Made by a program: the position numbers and the translations under genes
From: Cristatella mucedo
Taxonomy: Eukaryota > Bryozoa > Phylactolaemata > Cristatellidae
Reading direction: 5' to 3'
Length of the DNA: 64,000 nucleotides
NCBI GenBank assembly: GCA_009760855.2
Contig: WPIO01000090.1
Coordinates: forward strand, 750,001-814,000
Notes under the pieces: model-generated
What the model saw: only the letters and a program-made list of their open reading frames with translations
Database searches by the model: none
What the model was told of the DNA's origin: nothing
Part shown: positions 45,481-57,238 of the stretch, piece after piece
Layout of the letters: the number at the start of each line of letters is the position of its first letter
How positions within the stretch are numbered: position 1 is the stretch's first letter

Positions 45481-46985
45481 GTATCCGGGTCTTAGCTGAC
45501 CTGCTGAACTCATGCATTGAAACTTCAATTATTGCTAGTAAGTTCCATTTTGGCTTTGGAGCTAATCACTCCACATTGTCAGCATTGCTTAAGTTGTACA
45601 ACGACCTACTTAGGAAAAAAGATATGGGTAGAGTATCTGTGTTCGCTTTACTTGATCTTTCGGCCGCTTTTGGTACTCTCGATAGCCAAGTTCTGCTAGA
45701 GAACCCAGCATCTCGTCTGGACATCACTGGCACTGCTTTGCAATGGTTCTGGTCCTATCGCAGTAGAATAATCTAGAGTATTGATGCAAATGGACTAAAA
45801 TTATCCGATGTACCTCTGAAATATGGGGTACCTCAGGTTCCTTGCTATGTCCGGTTCTTTTAATGGTTCATACTCTCCCACTTACTAACGTGATTGTCGA
45901 GCACGATCTAGGCTTTCACTTCTATACGGATGACACTCTCTTGTATCTTTGCTTTGATCAGTCCCAGCCTTTGAGCAAGGCGATTTCTCTCACGTCACTT
46001 GCTCCATGTACTGATGACCTCCCCACATGGATGTCAGCGAGTTTCCTAAACTAAACGATAATAAAAATGACTAATTAGTTATGGAAAAACCTAGCGAAGT
46101 TTATAAATTGGAAAGGCTGAAGCTCAAAACTGGCTCTGCAAGCACATCTCCTGTTGAGTTAGATCGAAATCTAGGTGTCATGTTCTAATACGACCTCTCG
46201 TTAGACGACCACATCAGCTCGACACTTGAGTTCGGCTTCTTTCAGCTACACAACCTAGCTAAGATTTGCACTTTTATAGATAAGGATACTAAATCTAAGT
46301 TGGTCTATGCATTTTTGAGATCCCGCCTCGATTACTGTAACTCTCTGCTTGTTAGCCTACCTGTACATGCAATCAAGCGACTACAACTCTTGCAAAACTC
46401 AGCAGCTAGGTTTGTTTGTCGTGAGAGTCCCAGATGCCACAGCAAACCACTCCTCGCCGACCTGCACTGGCTCCCAGTCAAGCAACGGATTGACTTAAAG
46501 GTTTTGTTGCTCAATCTTAGGTCACTTTAATCTTTGGCTCCAGCCCATCTCTCAGATATATCCCAACCAGGCCAAGCATTGTACCACCCGCTTTTCGGAA
46601 TATAAAAGTTTACCAATACCTCGTACAAAGCTCAAATCTTTTGGAGACCGTGCATTTAGGTCTTATGCTCCTAAAGCATGGTACTCACACCCGAATTGCA
46701 TCACGACATCCCCTGACTCGACCACATTTAAAAAGAACATAAAAAAGACCTATTTATGACAGCATTTAGGGGGTGCCTGTGATTCGTCCTTCCTATGATT
46801 TTGCCAGCTGACACTGTGCATGGTGACGCTAGTCACACTTGTATGCTGACCCTTTGCATGTCACCCCTAACCCCGTTACTCTTTTTTTTTATTCAGCATG
46901 ATATTACATACCATTCAATAGCGTTTTCCTCTGCTGGAAATGCGAAGTGCCTCGAAAGAGATCGAGTTATTTTATGGTGCTTCAT
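45481..46985 (+). mobile_element. L2-A LINE, RT and 3' end, inserted in repeat R
   Basis: Starts at the ADLLNSCIETS codons and includes motif A (FALLDLSAAFGTLD, catalytic Asp codon at 45,654), GITGTALQW-type and PQGS-type blocks, and motif C as YTDD (45,923-45,934). The FLKL, LGVMF, SRLDYCNSLL, NSAARFVCRE and HWLPVKQRIDLKVLLL blocks follow. Catalytic residues are retained but spread over several frames. The 3' UTR runs into a tail ('gaagtgcctcgaaagagatc') that lacks ATT repeats and joins directly to another L2-A piece at 46,985. Confidence 0.88.
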
Positions 46986-47300
46986 GTTCCGAAGTGAATT
47001 TTCGTTACAAGACAACATTATTTTCTCACTCATATATGTCAGCTTTCTACTGCATAACACTGCTACAGTTCAGGCTTGTTTACACTGGGATAAAATATAT
47101 AAGTTGATTTATCAATTTGAGACGCTCCTTCTTCACTCCTGTAAATCACAGCTAGCTGGGATACTGGCCTCTACAATAAGGGGCTGACAGCTGGCCCAGA
47201 AACCTGCAGCTGACTCGTCAGTCATGAGCTTCCGAATCGCTACATCAGACCACTTCTTGCCGATATGAGCTAGCTTCCAGTCAAGCAAGGTAATTATTAG
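46986..47300 (+). mobile_element. L2-A LINE internal fragment joined to the previous copy
   Basis: Starts at 'ttccgaagtgaattttcgtt' (FQSDLSL) and runs to 'cttccagtcaagcaagg' (HWLPVKQ), then an ATT-like end ('attagtattattatc'). Within one frame (46,795-47,187) the 3' end of one copy passes into the middle of another. Probably an older copy invaded by, or co-integrated with, its neighbour. Confidence 0.75.
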
Positions 47301-47700
47301 TATTATTATCCCGTAGAGTAGTATGTGGCTTCGGGCTTGGCTTTAAGTAGTAGTAATCACACTTTAGTTTAAAAAAAAATTAATCGGAACCCTAATATGT
47401 AAAAAATATATTCAAAAAGTGGTAATTATAGCAATATTAACAACACACAAGAGTTCACAGCTTTCGGATTCGTTCCATGGATGCATAGTTAAACTAAAGT
47501 TCTTATTGGTTTCTTTCGGATGTAGAGACCGCCATCTTGCCACTTGACCATGGAAAGACTAACGGACGAGCTTGGTATGGTTAGTTGAGAATGTCATGCT
47601 GCCACTAGATCGCTAATCCATTGTAGATCTTGTAGGTGTGCTTTCAATAAACGTCCATCACAAAATAGATTTGCACGGCTAACTGCACTGTATCAATACT
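47301..47700. repeat. Unclassified dispersed repeat R, right part (split copy)
   Basis: Continuation of the repeat broken at 45,480. It aligns with 61,225-61,620 through 'aatcggaaccctaatatg' (61,302), 'aatattaacaacacacaag' (61,355), 'ccgccatcttgccacttgac' (61,449) and 'taggtgtgctttcaataaac' (61,555). Diverged by roughly a quarter by eye. Confidence 0.75.
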
Positions 47701-47836
47701 CATAGGGCCGTTCAAGCATGGTTTTACCATTTTTCGAACATACAGTTCAACACTTTGGATCGGCAGAGCAGTTAGCCTTTTATCCTGTTAGAAGACTAAT
47801 TCTCAAAGACTGGCTAAAATAAGCTAGTATCCTCAA

Positions 47837-48104
47837 AATGAGCAATATCCTCAAATGAGCTGTGAATCACACGCGTTGCTTAAGTGGCTGCTATTTCAGG
47901 CTAGCTTTAATTGTCACCATTTTTCAACTCCCGAGCTTTTGGCAGACGAGCATAACCGACGACTTTGGTAAATGAGCGATATCCTCAAATGAGCTGTGAA
48001 TCGCATGCGTTGCTTAAGTGCCTGCTTTTTCAGGCTAGCTTTAATTGTCACCATTTTTCAACTCCCGAGCTTTTGGCAGACGAGCATAACCGACGACTTT
48101 GGTA
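47837..48104. repeat. 134-bp tandem duplication (two units)
   Basis: Units 47,837-47,970 and 47,971-48,104 differ at about half a dozen positions (for example gagcaatat against gagcgatat, and aatcacacg against aatcgcatg). Each holds 'gctagctttaattgtcacca' and 'cccgagcttttggcagacg'. No coding content recognised. Confidence 0.97.
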
Positions 48105-48146
48105 AGTCCAGAAAAGCGTCAAAGGGTGGGATTAAATACCAGCAAT

Positions 48147-48189
48147 GAGAGAGAGAGAGAGAGAGAGAAAGAAAGAGAGAGAGAGAGAT
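48147..48189. repeat. (GA)n microsatellite
   Basis: About 43 bases of GA with a GAAAGAAA interruption, 43 bases downstream of the tandem duplication. Confidence 0.97.
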
Positions 48190-49794
48190 TGAGGTCTATA
48201 CGAAATTTAAAAAATGCAACTACCAATTAGGAAGTAATTCTGCAGTCGCATTAGGCAAAACTATCCTTAAACACCGTAAATGCGAGTCGTTGTATTTCAA
48301 GTTTTAGCTGATGAGCACCTCGCATGGGAATTTTCTCTGAGGGCATTAGTACTAATTTTTCTTAGTTAGCGTGCTGGAAGAACTGAATTTAGTCTACACT
48401 AAGTAACTTCACTGACGCAATAGTTTTACTCAAAATTAGTCACTGGGTTTACTAGCAATTACCTTTGAAACGTTTTTTCTGCCTTGCCGAAGCTGAAAAG
48501 AGTAATGTTCATGGAAAGGAAGTTGGGCTTATTAATGTGCCAGAAACTAAGGGGATTAGGGCATGCGTGCCGTTGTGTTTCATATTCATCGAAGTAACCT
48601 CATGGACTGTTCTTGGTTATCCCCTGACCGAGAATTGTCTCAAATTAAAAGAGAGGAGAGCGGGTTTTTCACTAGTAATTGGTGTGGCAGAGTGAGTCAG
48701 AACCAGTAGAACTCGGTTTGTGTTACCGAATACGGTTCTATAGTGCCTGACGCTCGCATTTGTTTCACCTGTATATGAAGTAAGTTTTTGGAAGCATTGT
48801 CTTTTAATCTCACTATTACCTTTCGTCAAGTAACAGATCTCCAGCCGATAGATCAATCGGGCTGCTTTCATAATAAGCAGACTTTTTGTGATTGTCACAA
48901 CCTATCGGACAGAGTTTAGCTTGGCAAAGCACTCGAGCTAGTAAAAAGCACTGCGGACGTTTTTTGTGGGAAGATTTATTTCTAAGATAAGGTAATAGTA
49001 AGGTAAAATAATCATTGGTTATTAAAGTAGATGCAAAAAAAAGAAAGACAGCGGCCGTTGCTAACGTTACATTAACAAGAGTTTCATTTGCTAATGTTAC
49101 ATTTCATTATCATTTCATTTCATTATCCGTAACCAGCGAGTATGTTTTATCATCATTCAATTCAAGAATGTTCTTTGCCAGCTATGTCTCAATGCTGTAA
49201 AAGAAGGCAAAAGGTTGTGGTTTAAGAAACTTAAGGAGCTAGGGCTGTAAGGGATCGAAGCAAAGGTAAACTGATAGTTTTAGGTGTAGAATTGAAAGCA
49301 TTGACTTTACCAATCAACCACATCGTCGAGAAAAAATGAACCGTTAAAGAAAAGTAGCGTACTCACTCTACTTTTTCTGGCGTACCCATTTTTAGAACTC
49401 AGCAAACGGAAGCCACAATGGTGCTCTTTGCTTTAGGCGGTGGAAGACTATTAGGCCATTTCAGAATTTTTGATAGAAGCTGCAACGACGGGCAGCATAA
49501 CGCATGTGGACTGACGCAACAGAGCATGAAGTCGGTCTATTTAATCTTTCGGGAAAGATCCGAAAGAAGTCAAGATTATGTAAGCATGACTCTTTAAAAT
49601 GTTGCTGAATCGTTCAAAATTATAAGACAGGCTATAACTGATGGATAGGTTTGAAAAATAATTACTTCGGCTAACCGATTCTTGTGTAGGATTTGTTGTC
49701 AACAAAATGTTTGTCGAATTATTGAAGTAGTTTTTTTCAAGTCACCAGTTATTAAAGGTTATCTATTACAAATTGTATTGCTCTTCTATGGATT
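48190..49794. other. No recognisable feature
   Basis: 1.6 kb unrecognised. Frames of 76 codons (plus 48,465-48,695) and 93 codons (minus 48,617-48,898) have no recognisable domain. A short TTTCATT-rich run lies at 49,096-49,125. Confidence 0.5.
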
Positions 49795-50054
49795 TCGATT
49801 ATTGTCCTAGTTCCAGATTATTTATCATATATTTTGCCCCACCAGGATAAGCATTGTACCATTTTTTAAATCCAACTGTTCGCCTGTCCAGTGGACAACC
49901 CTCATAAACCTTTGGACCCCATGCCTTTAGTTTGTATACTCCCTAAGCCTGGAGCTCACTTTTGTCTGGCGTCACGGCATCCCCTGGCTTGACCAAATAT
50001 AATAAGAAACTGAAAGTGCACCTATTTTTAATACAGCATTTACTGTCCATATTA
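49795..50054 (+). mobile_element. L2-A LINE, first part of a multiply split copy
   Basis: Plus-strand LSDIL, PHQAKH-equivalent ('caccaggataagcattgtac'), 'tttggaccccatgcctttag' and TTxxNKKL blocks, up to 'acagcatttactgtcc' at the ORF end. The continuation of the same text is found 7 kb away at 57,108. Confidence 0.82.
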
Positions 50055-53000
50055 CTAAAATAATAATAATAATTATTATTATTATAATAACTTTTATTAT
50101 TATATTAATGCACTTGATAAGGCGCCCTCAGAGAACTTACTCTCTTTCTAGGTGCTTTACATTTGCTGCAACGGTAAATGCAATCAGATGGTAAGTAAAA
50201 TCATGCTTGAAAACAAACAAAATGAATAACATGGTTAGGATTGACATGCATAGGGTCAGCATGCAAATATGTTTAGTGGCAACATGCACAGTGCCAGCGC
50301 CGATAAGTATATCAAAGAATGAATCGCAGGGACCCACTACAAGCTGTCCTAAAAGGTGTTTTTTTAAGGTTCTTTTTAAATATGGTCAGGGGATGTTCTG
50401 AAGCAGGTCAGGATTTCCAGGCTTTGGGAGCATACGAACTAAATGCACGGTCTCCAAAGGATTTAATGTTTGTACGACATTTGTAGGCTGTTGGATTAGG
50501 AAAAGCGAGTGGTACGATGGTTGGCCTGATGGGGTAGTATATTTGAGAGATAGGCTGTAGCCATAGAATGAAGGGACGTAAAAGTGAGCGACAAAACCAT
50601 GAAGTCAATCAATTTCTTGACTGGTAGCCAGTGCCGGTCGGCCAGAAGTGGAGTAACGTGGCAACTGTGAAGCTCACGATAGACAAGCCTAGCTGCAGAG
50701 TCTAGCACCAGCTGCAATCGCCTGATCGCACATGCTGGTACACCAGTAGGCAATAATTTTCAGAAGTCGAGACGGGATGTCATGAATGCCTTGACTAACT
50801 TGGATGTGGTATCCTTATCTTAACAAGCTCAAAATTTAGCAATGGTATGGAGCTGAATGTTGGAAGATTTGACTGTGGAGCTTATATGGTCGTCTAGCGA
50901 GAGGTCGCTTTGGCATATGACACCTATATTTTGAGCTGATGCAACAGAAGATATGCTGGTGGAGCCAATTTTGAGACTCAGCCTTTCAAATCTCTAAATC
51001 ACGCTGGGTTTTCCCATAATTAGTAAGTTAATTTTAGCTTTGTTTAGTTTTTAAAAAGTTGCGGCCATACCTGTGCGGATGTCATCAATGCATGCAGCTA
51101 GTATGTTGAGAGAATTTGAGGTGCTCGATCGCAGGAAGTGATCAAAGCAAAGGTATGACTCAGTTTCATCCCCATAAAAATTAAATCCTAGATGGCGCAT
51201 GGCAATCACATCAGTATGTGGGAGAGTACAAACCTTGAAAATAACCGGACTTAGCATGGAGCACTGAGGTACAACATATTTCAGAGGTACTTCAGATGAT
51301 CGTTTCCATTCACGTCAATTCTCTTGAGTCTCCCACTGAGATAGAACCTGAACCACTGCAGAGCAGTACCAGTGATGCCCGGTCGAGATGAGAGGTCTCT
51401 AGAAGAACTGTGTGGTCAATGGTATCAAAAGCTGCCTAAAGATCAAGCAATCAAGCAGAGACACTCTACCCATGTCTCCATTTCTTAGTAGGTCGTTGCA
51501 TACCATGAACAATGCTAACTCTGTGGAGTGATTTGCTCTAAAGCCAGACTGGAACTACTAGCAAGGGGTGAGGTTTCGATATATGAGTTCAGCTGGTCCG
51601 CCACGACCCGTTCCAGTGTCTTTTATAGGAATGGTAGAAGGGAGACCGGGTGGTAGTCGCTTAAGTTCTCTTGGTCAAGTATAGCTTTCTTGAGAAGTGG
51701 CCTGACTACAGCTTTTTTGAAAGGTACTGGGACATGACCTGAGGCTAATGACATATTCATTATGTTAGTTATGCATGGCAGCAGCAGATCAATGCAACGT
51801 AGGAGCAGGACAGTGGGAATACGGTCCAGCGGACTTGTTGTCTTCTTTGATCGAGATACGAACTTTAGGACTAGATTACTGGCGACCTGCTTAAATGCAG
51901 ACATTGAGGCGCAGCCAGGAACCGAGGAACAGCTTTCTAGTGGGGCGTTGTCATCGCAGGGATGGATTCCCTGATCTTGCCTATTTTATGCACAAAGAAT
52001 CGGGAGAAGCGATCAGCTAGATCATCACAAGGATCATCGGATTAGGAGCTAATCTGGGAACGGTTGAGGAGATGGTTGATCGTCGAAATCAGCATTTTCG
52101 GATCGTGCATCAGCGATTCAATCATGTTTCTGTAGATGCTAGACTCGGCCTTTGCTAGGATCAAATTTTACGATCTAAAGTAGTCTTCATATGCCTGTCG
52201 ATAGACAGTTAGTCCGGATGTTTTGTATGCTTTTTCAAGCTTTCGTTTAATAGACCTGGCAAGTTTAATGTCTGCGGTAAGCCATGGGCCGTCTGGGCCG
52301 GGGCGCACAGTGAACTTTGTCAGAGGTGCAAACTCGTCTAGCATGTCAGCTAGTGTCGTGTTGAAGCTATCTACCAATAATGACTGATCGGATAGGGGAC
52401 TGAACGGCAGAGGCGAACCAGATATTCTCGCACGGACAGCATCGATGTCAAGGGTCTTGAGGTTTCGCAATTCACAGAATTTTTTAGAGGACGAAGTGGG
52501 CACTCACTGTAGATTGAATGAGATCTGCCTGTGGTCAAATTAGCAAGAATTGGAAATAATTGGTGAGGAAAAAGTGCAGTTGTATAAGAAAATCTGGTCG
52601 AGTGTGTGACCTTTGATGTGGGTAGGGCCATGCACACGAGCCAAAGAGACAATGAGCCTGTCAATGCACAAAATTTGATGCTGAAAGTGTCAGATAAGTT
52701 ATCAAAGTGAACGTTGAAATCACCCATAACGAGGAAGGATCGATTTCTTGCATATAGAAACGCAATGAGATCGGGGAAATCTGAGATAAAGGAGGATTTG
52801 GTAACTGGTTGGCAATAGACTACTGCCACTATCGGTAGCTTTTTTAGGGTGAGATCCAGACAATTGATTCAAAAGACTGCTTCGAGGGTACTGCAAATGG
52901 CATGAAGTTTAATTTCGATGGCACGATAATTACAACTCCACCTCCAGTTTTGATTAATCTAGAGGTGTGAAGGAAAAAAAACTGGATGGAGTAGCGTCTT

Positions 53001-53505
53001 TAAATTCCGGACTGTTTATCGATTTCAGCCAGGTTTATGTTAGGGCGAGCAGGTCGATACCATTTTAAGAAATAAGTTCGCTTAAGAGATTCATTACACA
53101 TTGAGGGAGTATTTCAAAGGCAAGGGTTAAGTCTGGCCAATGGAGTTACAACAGGCCTGATGACCACCAAGTTAGAGAGATGTACAGTGAGGCATGTGGG
53201 GGAGCGTACTGAGTGGTTCGAGACAACGCTAGGAATACCAAACGAGTGGGTTCTCAGTTCCCTGCTCCAGCCAAACGAGTGGCGTCTGAGCTGGTGGTTC
53301 CGGCCACCTCGGTGGCTAAAGAGTGCTTTTCTTTTGTTAATGCATAGTTCCTGAATCTTAGTAACTACAATATTATCTTGGAATGCATTCGACATACGAT
53401 AAAGAAGCAATAACAGCTGCTGATAACTATAACTAACAAGCTGGTTACTAGCAGCCTGAGAAGCTAAGGCAACAGCCATCATGGGAGACCCAGCAGCCCA
53501 AAGTG
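50055..53505 (-). mobile_element. Near-full-length L2-A LINE, copy 1
   Basis: About 3.45 kb. Reading leftward it holds the ORF2 start region ('atgggagacccagcagccc' at 53,481-53,499), endonuclease, RT, 3' UTR, stem-loop tail and long (ATA)n. The 5' end stops at the start-codon region, where the tail of copy 2 begins, so its 5' UTR is missing or displaced. Many frameshifts and stops. RT motif C has mutated to YGDE, so the copy is dead. Confidence 0.92.
50330..53482 (-). pseudogene. L2-A ORF2 pseudogene (EN-RT), copy 1
   Basis: Intact parents encode a nuclease plus reverse transcriptase acting in target-primed reverse transcription. Frames in order from the 5' end: 53,482-53,114 (N-terminal extension), 52,829-52,371 (endonuclease part with FLVMGDFNVHFDN), 52,503-52,168 (linker with LADMLDEFAPLTKFT), 51,904-51,623 (RT fingers, SPLDRIPTVLLLRC), 51,257-51,051 (palm with FYGDE for FYADD, at 51,165-51,176), then 50,753-50,408 (HWLPVKKLIDF and GDRAFSSYAPKAW). 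At least six frame changes. The motif C change removes a catalytic carboxylate neighbour. Confidence 0.9.
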
Positions 53506-56500
53506 ATAATAATCATAATGCACTTGATAAAGCGCCCTCAGAAAAAACTTAATTTCTCTCTAGACGCTTTACATTTGCTGCAAAGTGAAATGCAATTGAA
53601 TGGTAAGTAAAATCATGCTTGAAAAACAAACAAAATGGATACTATGGTTACGGGTAACATGCACAAGGTCAGCATGCAAATGTGGTTAGTGGCAGGATGC
53701 ACAGTGTCAGCACACATAAGCACATCAAGAACGAATCACAGGGACCTACTAAATACTGTCGTAAATAGATGTTTTTAGGTTCCTTGTAAATGTGGTCAGG
53801 TCAGGGAAATTTCTTACGCAGGGAGGGAGTTCCAGGCGGTGGGAGCATGCGAACTAAATGCACGGTCTCCAAAGGATTTAAGGTGTGTACAAGTATTTCT
53901 AGACAGCTTGAATCCAAAAAGGGTGTGGTACGTTGCTTGGCCTGATGGGGTAGTACATCTTAAAGATAGGCTGGAGCCATAGAATGAAGAGACCTAAAAG
54001 TGAGCGACAAAACCTTGAAGTCTATCCGTTGCTTGACTGGTAGCCAGTGCAGGTCGGCGAGAAGTGGAGTAATGTGGCAACTGCGACGCTCACGACAGGC
54101 TAGTCTAGCTGCCGAGTTTTGCACCAGCTGCAATCGCCTGCACGTGCTGGTAGGCCAGTAAGCAGTGAGTTGCACAAGTGAAGACGGGATGTCACGAATG
54201 CATGGACCAACTTATATGTGGTATCTTTATCTAAACAAGCCCGAATTTTAGCAATTTTATGAAGCTGAAAATAGGCGGATTTGACTGTGGAGCTGATACG
54301 GTCGTCTAACGAGAGGTCGCTGTGGAACATGACGCCTAGATTTTGAGCTGATTCAACTGGAGATATGCTGGCAGAGCCAATTATGAGAGTCAGCCTTTCC
54401 AATATGTGAATCGCACTGGGTTTGCCCATAACTAGTAAGTTAGTTTTGCCATCGTTTAGTTTTATAAAATTCGCTGCCATCCATGTGCGGATGTCATCAA
54501 TGCATGCAGGGAGTGAGTAAAGAGAATTTGCAGTGTTCGAAGTCTGGGACGGATCAAAGCAAAGGTACAAATGAGTGTCATCCGCATAGAAGTGAAAGCA
54601 TAGATTTTGCTTGGCAATCACATCGGCAAGAGGCAGAGTATAAACCGTGAAAAGAACCGGACCTAGCACTGAGCCCTGAGGTACTCCATATTTCAGAGGT
54701 ACTTCAGATGATCTTTGTCCATTCTCGTCAATACTCTGAAGTCTCCCACTGAGATAGGACCTGAACCACTTCAGAGCAGTGCCAGTGATGCCCAGGTGAG
54801 ATCAGAGGCACTGAAGAAGAACTTTGTGATAGATGGTGTCAAAAGCTGCCGAAAGATAAAGTAAAACAAGCAGAGACTCTACCCACGCCTGCATTCGTAA
54901 GTAGGTTGTTGTATACCCTAAACAATGCTGACTTTGTGGAGTAATTAGCTCAAAAGCCAGACTGGAACTTACTAGCAAGGTGTGAGTTTTCGATAAACGA
55001 GTTCAGCTAGTCCGCCACGACCCGTTCCAGTGTCTTTGATAGAAATTGTGGAAAGGAGACTCGGCGGTAGTTGCTCAAGTTTTCTTGGTCTACTGGAGCT
55101 TTCTTGAGAAGTGGCCTGACTGCAGCTTTTTTGAAAGGTGCTGGGATATGACCTGAGGCTAATGACATGTTAATGATGTTAGTTATGCATGGCAGCAGCA
55201 GAACAATGCAACGAAGGAGCAGGACAGTGGGAATTGGGTCCAGAGCACTTTTTGTCTTCTTTGATTGAGATACTAACTTTAGGACTAGATCATTAGTCAC
55301 CTGCTTAAATGCAGACATTGGGGTGCAGCTACGAACCGAGGAACAGCATTCTAGTGGGGAGGTTGTCATCCCAGGGATAGATTCCCTGATCTCGTCTATC
55401 TTCTGCACAAAGAATCGATTGTAGCGATCAGCTAGATCATCACTAGAATCATCAAATAAGGAGCTAATCTGGGAACGGTTGAGGAGATGGTTTATTGTCG
55501 ACATCAGCAATTTTAGATTGTGCATCTGTGATTTAACAATGTTTTTATAGAAGCTAGCCTTGGCCTTTGCTAGGATCGATTAGTACGACCCACATTAATC
55601 TTCATATGCCTGTAGATGGACAGTTAGTCCTGATCTTTTGTATGTTTTTTTCAAGCTTTTGCCTAGTAGACTTGACTAGTTTAATGTCTGTGGTAAACCA
55701 TAGGCCGTCTGGGCCGGAGCCCACAGTGAGCTTTGTCAGAGGTGCAAACTCGTCGAGCTTGTCAGCTAGTGTTGTGTTGTAGCTATCTATCAATGATGAC
55801 AGATCAGAGGGAGGATTGAGCAGCAGAGGTGAAGCAGATATTCTCGCACGGACTGAATCGATGTCAAGGGTCTTGAGGTTTCGTGATTCACAGGTTATTT
55901 TAGAGGATGATGTGCGCCCACACTGTTGATTGAATGAGATCTGCATGTGGTCAGATAAGCAGGATTTGGTAATAATTGGTTATGACAGAGTGAAGTTGTA
56001 TGAGAAAATCTGGTCGAATGTGTTACCCTTGATGTGGGTAGGGACATGCACATGAGCCACAAGAGACAATGAGTCAGTCAATGCACAAAATTCGGTGCTG
56101 AAAGCTTCAGATAAGTTATCAAAGTGAATGTTGAAATCACCCAAAACGAGGAAGGATCGATTTCTTGCACACATAATCTAAATGAGATCAGAGAAATCTG
56201 AGATAAAGGAGGATTTGGTACCTGGTGGGTGATAGACTACAGTCACTATCGGTAGCTTGTTTTCGGGTGAGACCAAGACAATTGATTCAAAAAACTGCTT
56301 CGAGGGTACTGGTAATGGCTTGAAGTGGAATTTCGAGTGCACGACAATAGCAACTTCACCTCTAGTTTTGATTGATCTAGGGATGTTAAGGAACGACAAA
56401 CCAGATGGAGTAGCGTCTTTAATTATATGGCAGTTTATCGATTTCAGACAAGTTTCAGTTAGGGCGAGCAGGTCAATACCATTTTCAGAAATAAGGTCGC

Positions 56501-57107
56501 TTATTACTGAAGGTTTATTGCACATTGAGCAAGGATTCCAAAGGCAAACGTTAAATCTGGCCGATGGGGTTACAACAGGCTTGATGACCGCTAAGTTTGA
56601 GGAATTTACAGTGATGCATGTGGGGGAGCGTGCTGAGCGGTTCGAGACAATGCTAGGAATACCGAACGTGTGGGTACTCAGCTCACAGTTCCTGCCTAAC
56701 CAGCTCGGTCTGAGCCGGTGGTTCAGGCCACTGCAGCGGCTACTGGGTGCTTTTCTTTTGTAAATGCATAGTTGATGAATCTTAGCAGCAACATTAATAT
56801 CTCGGAATGCATTTGATCTACAATGACGAAGCGATAACAGCTGCTGACGATCAAAACTAACAAGCAGGTTACTAGCCACTGGCAAAGCTAAGGCAGCCGC
56901 TGGCGTGGGAGACCCAGCAGCCCGAAGCAATTAGCGTTTAGATGTCCATAGGCATGTAATTTCTTATGTGCTACAGTCAACTAGCAATCAGAATAACTTT
57001 AAACAATTCTTAGCTGTATCGTTTCCGTATACGATGTTCGCATGAACTTCGGTTTTCGGAAGATCACTGCAACGAACACATAAGCACGTTAGAGCGCTCT
57101 ATGTCGG
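53506..57107 (-). mobile_element. Near-full-length L2-A LINE, copy 2
   Basis: About 3.6 kb, the most complete element in the window. Reading leftward: about 170 bases of apparent 5' UTR (57,107-56,935, partly shared with 44,083-44,270), ORF2, 3' UTR, stem-loop and a short ATA tract at 53,505-53,520. It abuts copy 1 head-to-tail in the same orientation. Boundary with the older plus-strand copy is at about 57,107 ('ggaggcaatgtccctgtg'). Confidence 0.9.
53770..56930 (-). pseudogene. L2-A ORF2 pseudogene (EN-RT), copy 2
   Basis: Best view of the family protein, about 1,050 codons if unbroken. Residues 1-126 (from ATG 56,930) are an N-terminal extension without a recognised domain. The endonuclease starts at NVCLWNPCSM and carries TET (about 56,453-56,461), GDFN (56,130-56,141) and SDH (55,947-55,955), the usual catalytic landmarks of apurinic-type LINE nucleases. 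The linker has TLADKLDEFAPLTKLT. RT shows SALDPIPTVLLLRC, PFKKAAVRPLLKKAPVDQENLSNYR, GPVLFTVY and YADD (54,577-54,588), then KLNDGKTNLLVMGKPS and HWLPVKQRIDF. Frames break near 56,176, 55,960, 55,560, 54,870 and 54,140 and at the C-terminus. Catalytic residues are preserved, so inactivation is by frameshift. Confidence 0.93.
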
Positions 57108-57238
57108 GAGGCAATGTCCCTGTGCTTCATCCTTTATTTGCTTATTTGGTCTGACATTATACATGCTGCAACAATCCACACGTGCATGCTGACCTAGTGT
57201 TTGTCAACTTTAACTATAGTTTGTTTGTTTTTACAGAG
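57108..57238 (+). mobile_element. L2-A LINE 3' UTR, continuation of the split copy
   Basis: 'aatgtccctgtgcttcatcc', 'catgctgcaacaatccacac' and 'gtgcatgctgacctagtg' continue the text interrupted at 50,054. 'tgtcc' occurs at both junctions. It stops at 'gtttgtttttacagagcatg', where another 3' end begins. Confidence 0.75.

Noticed and set aside
56257-56763. 168-codon plus-strand frame as a gene
   Set aside because: Exactly antisense to the L2-A N-terminal and endonuclease coding region. A shadow frame.
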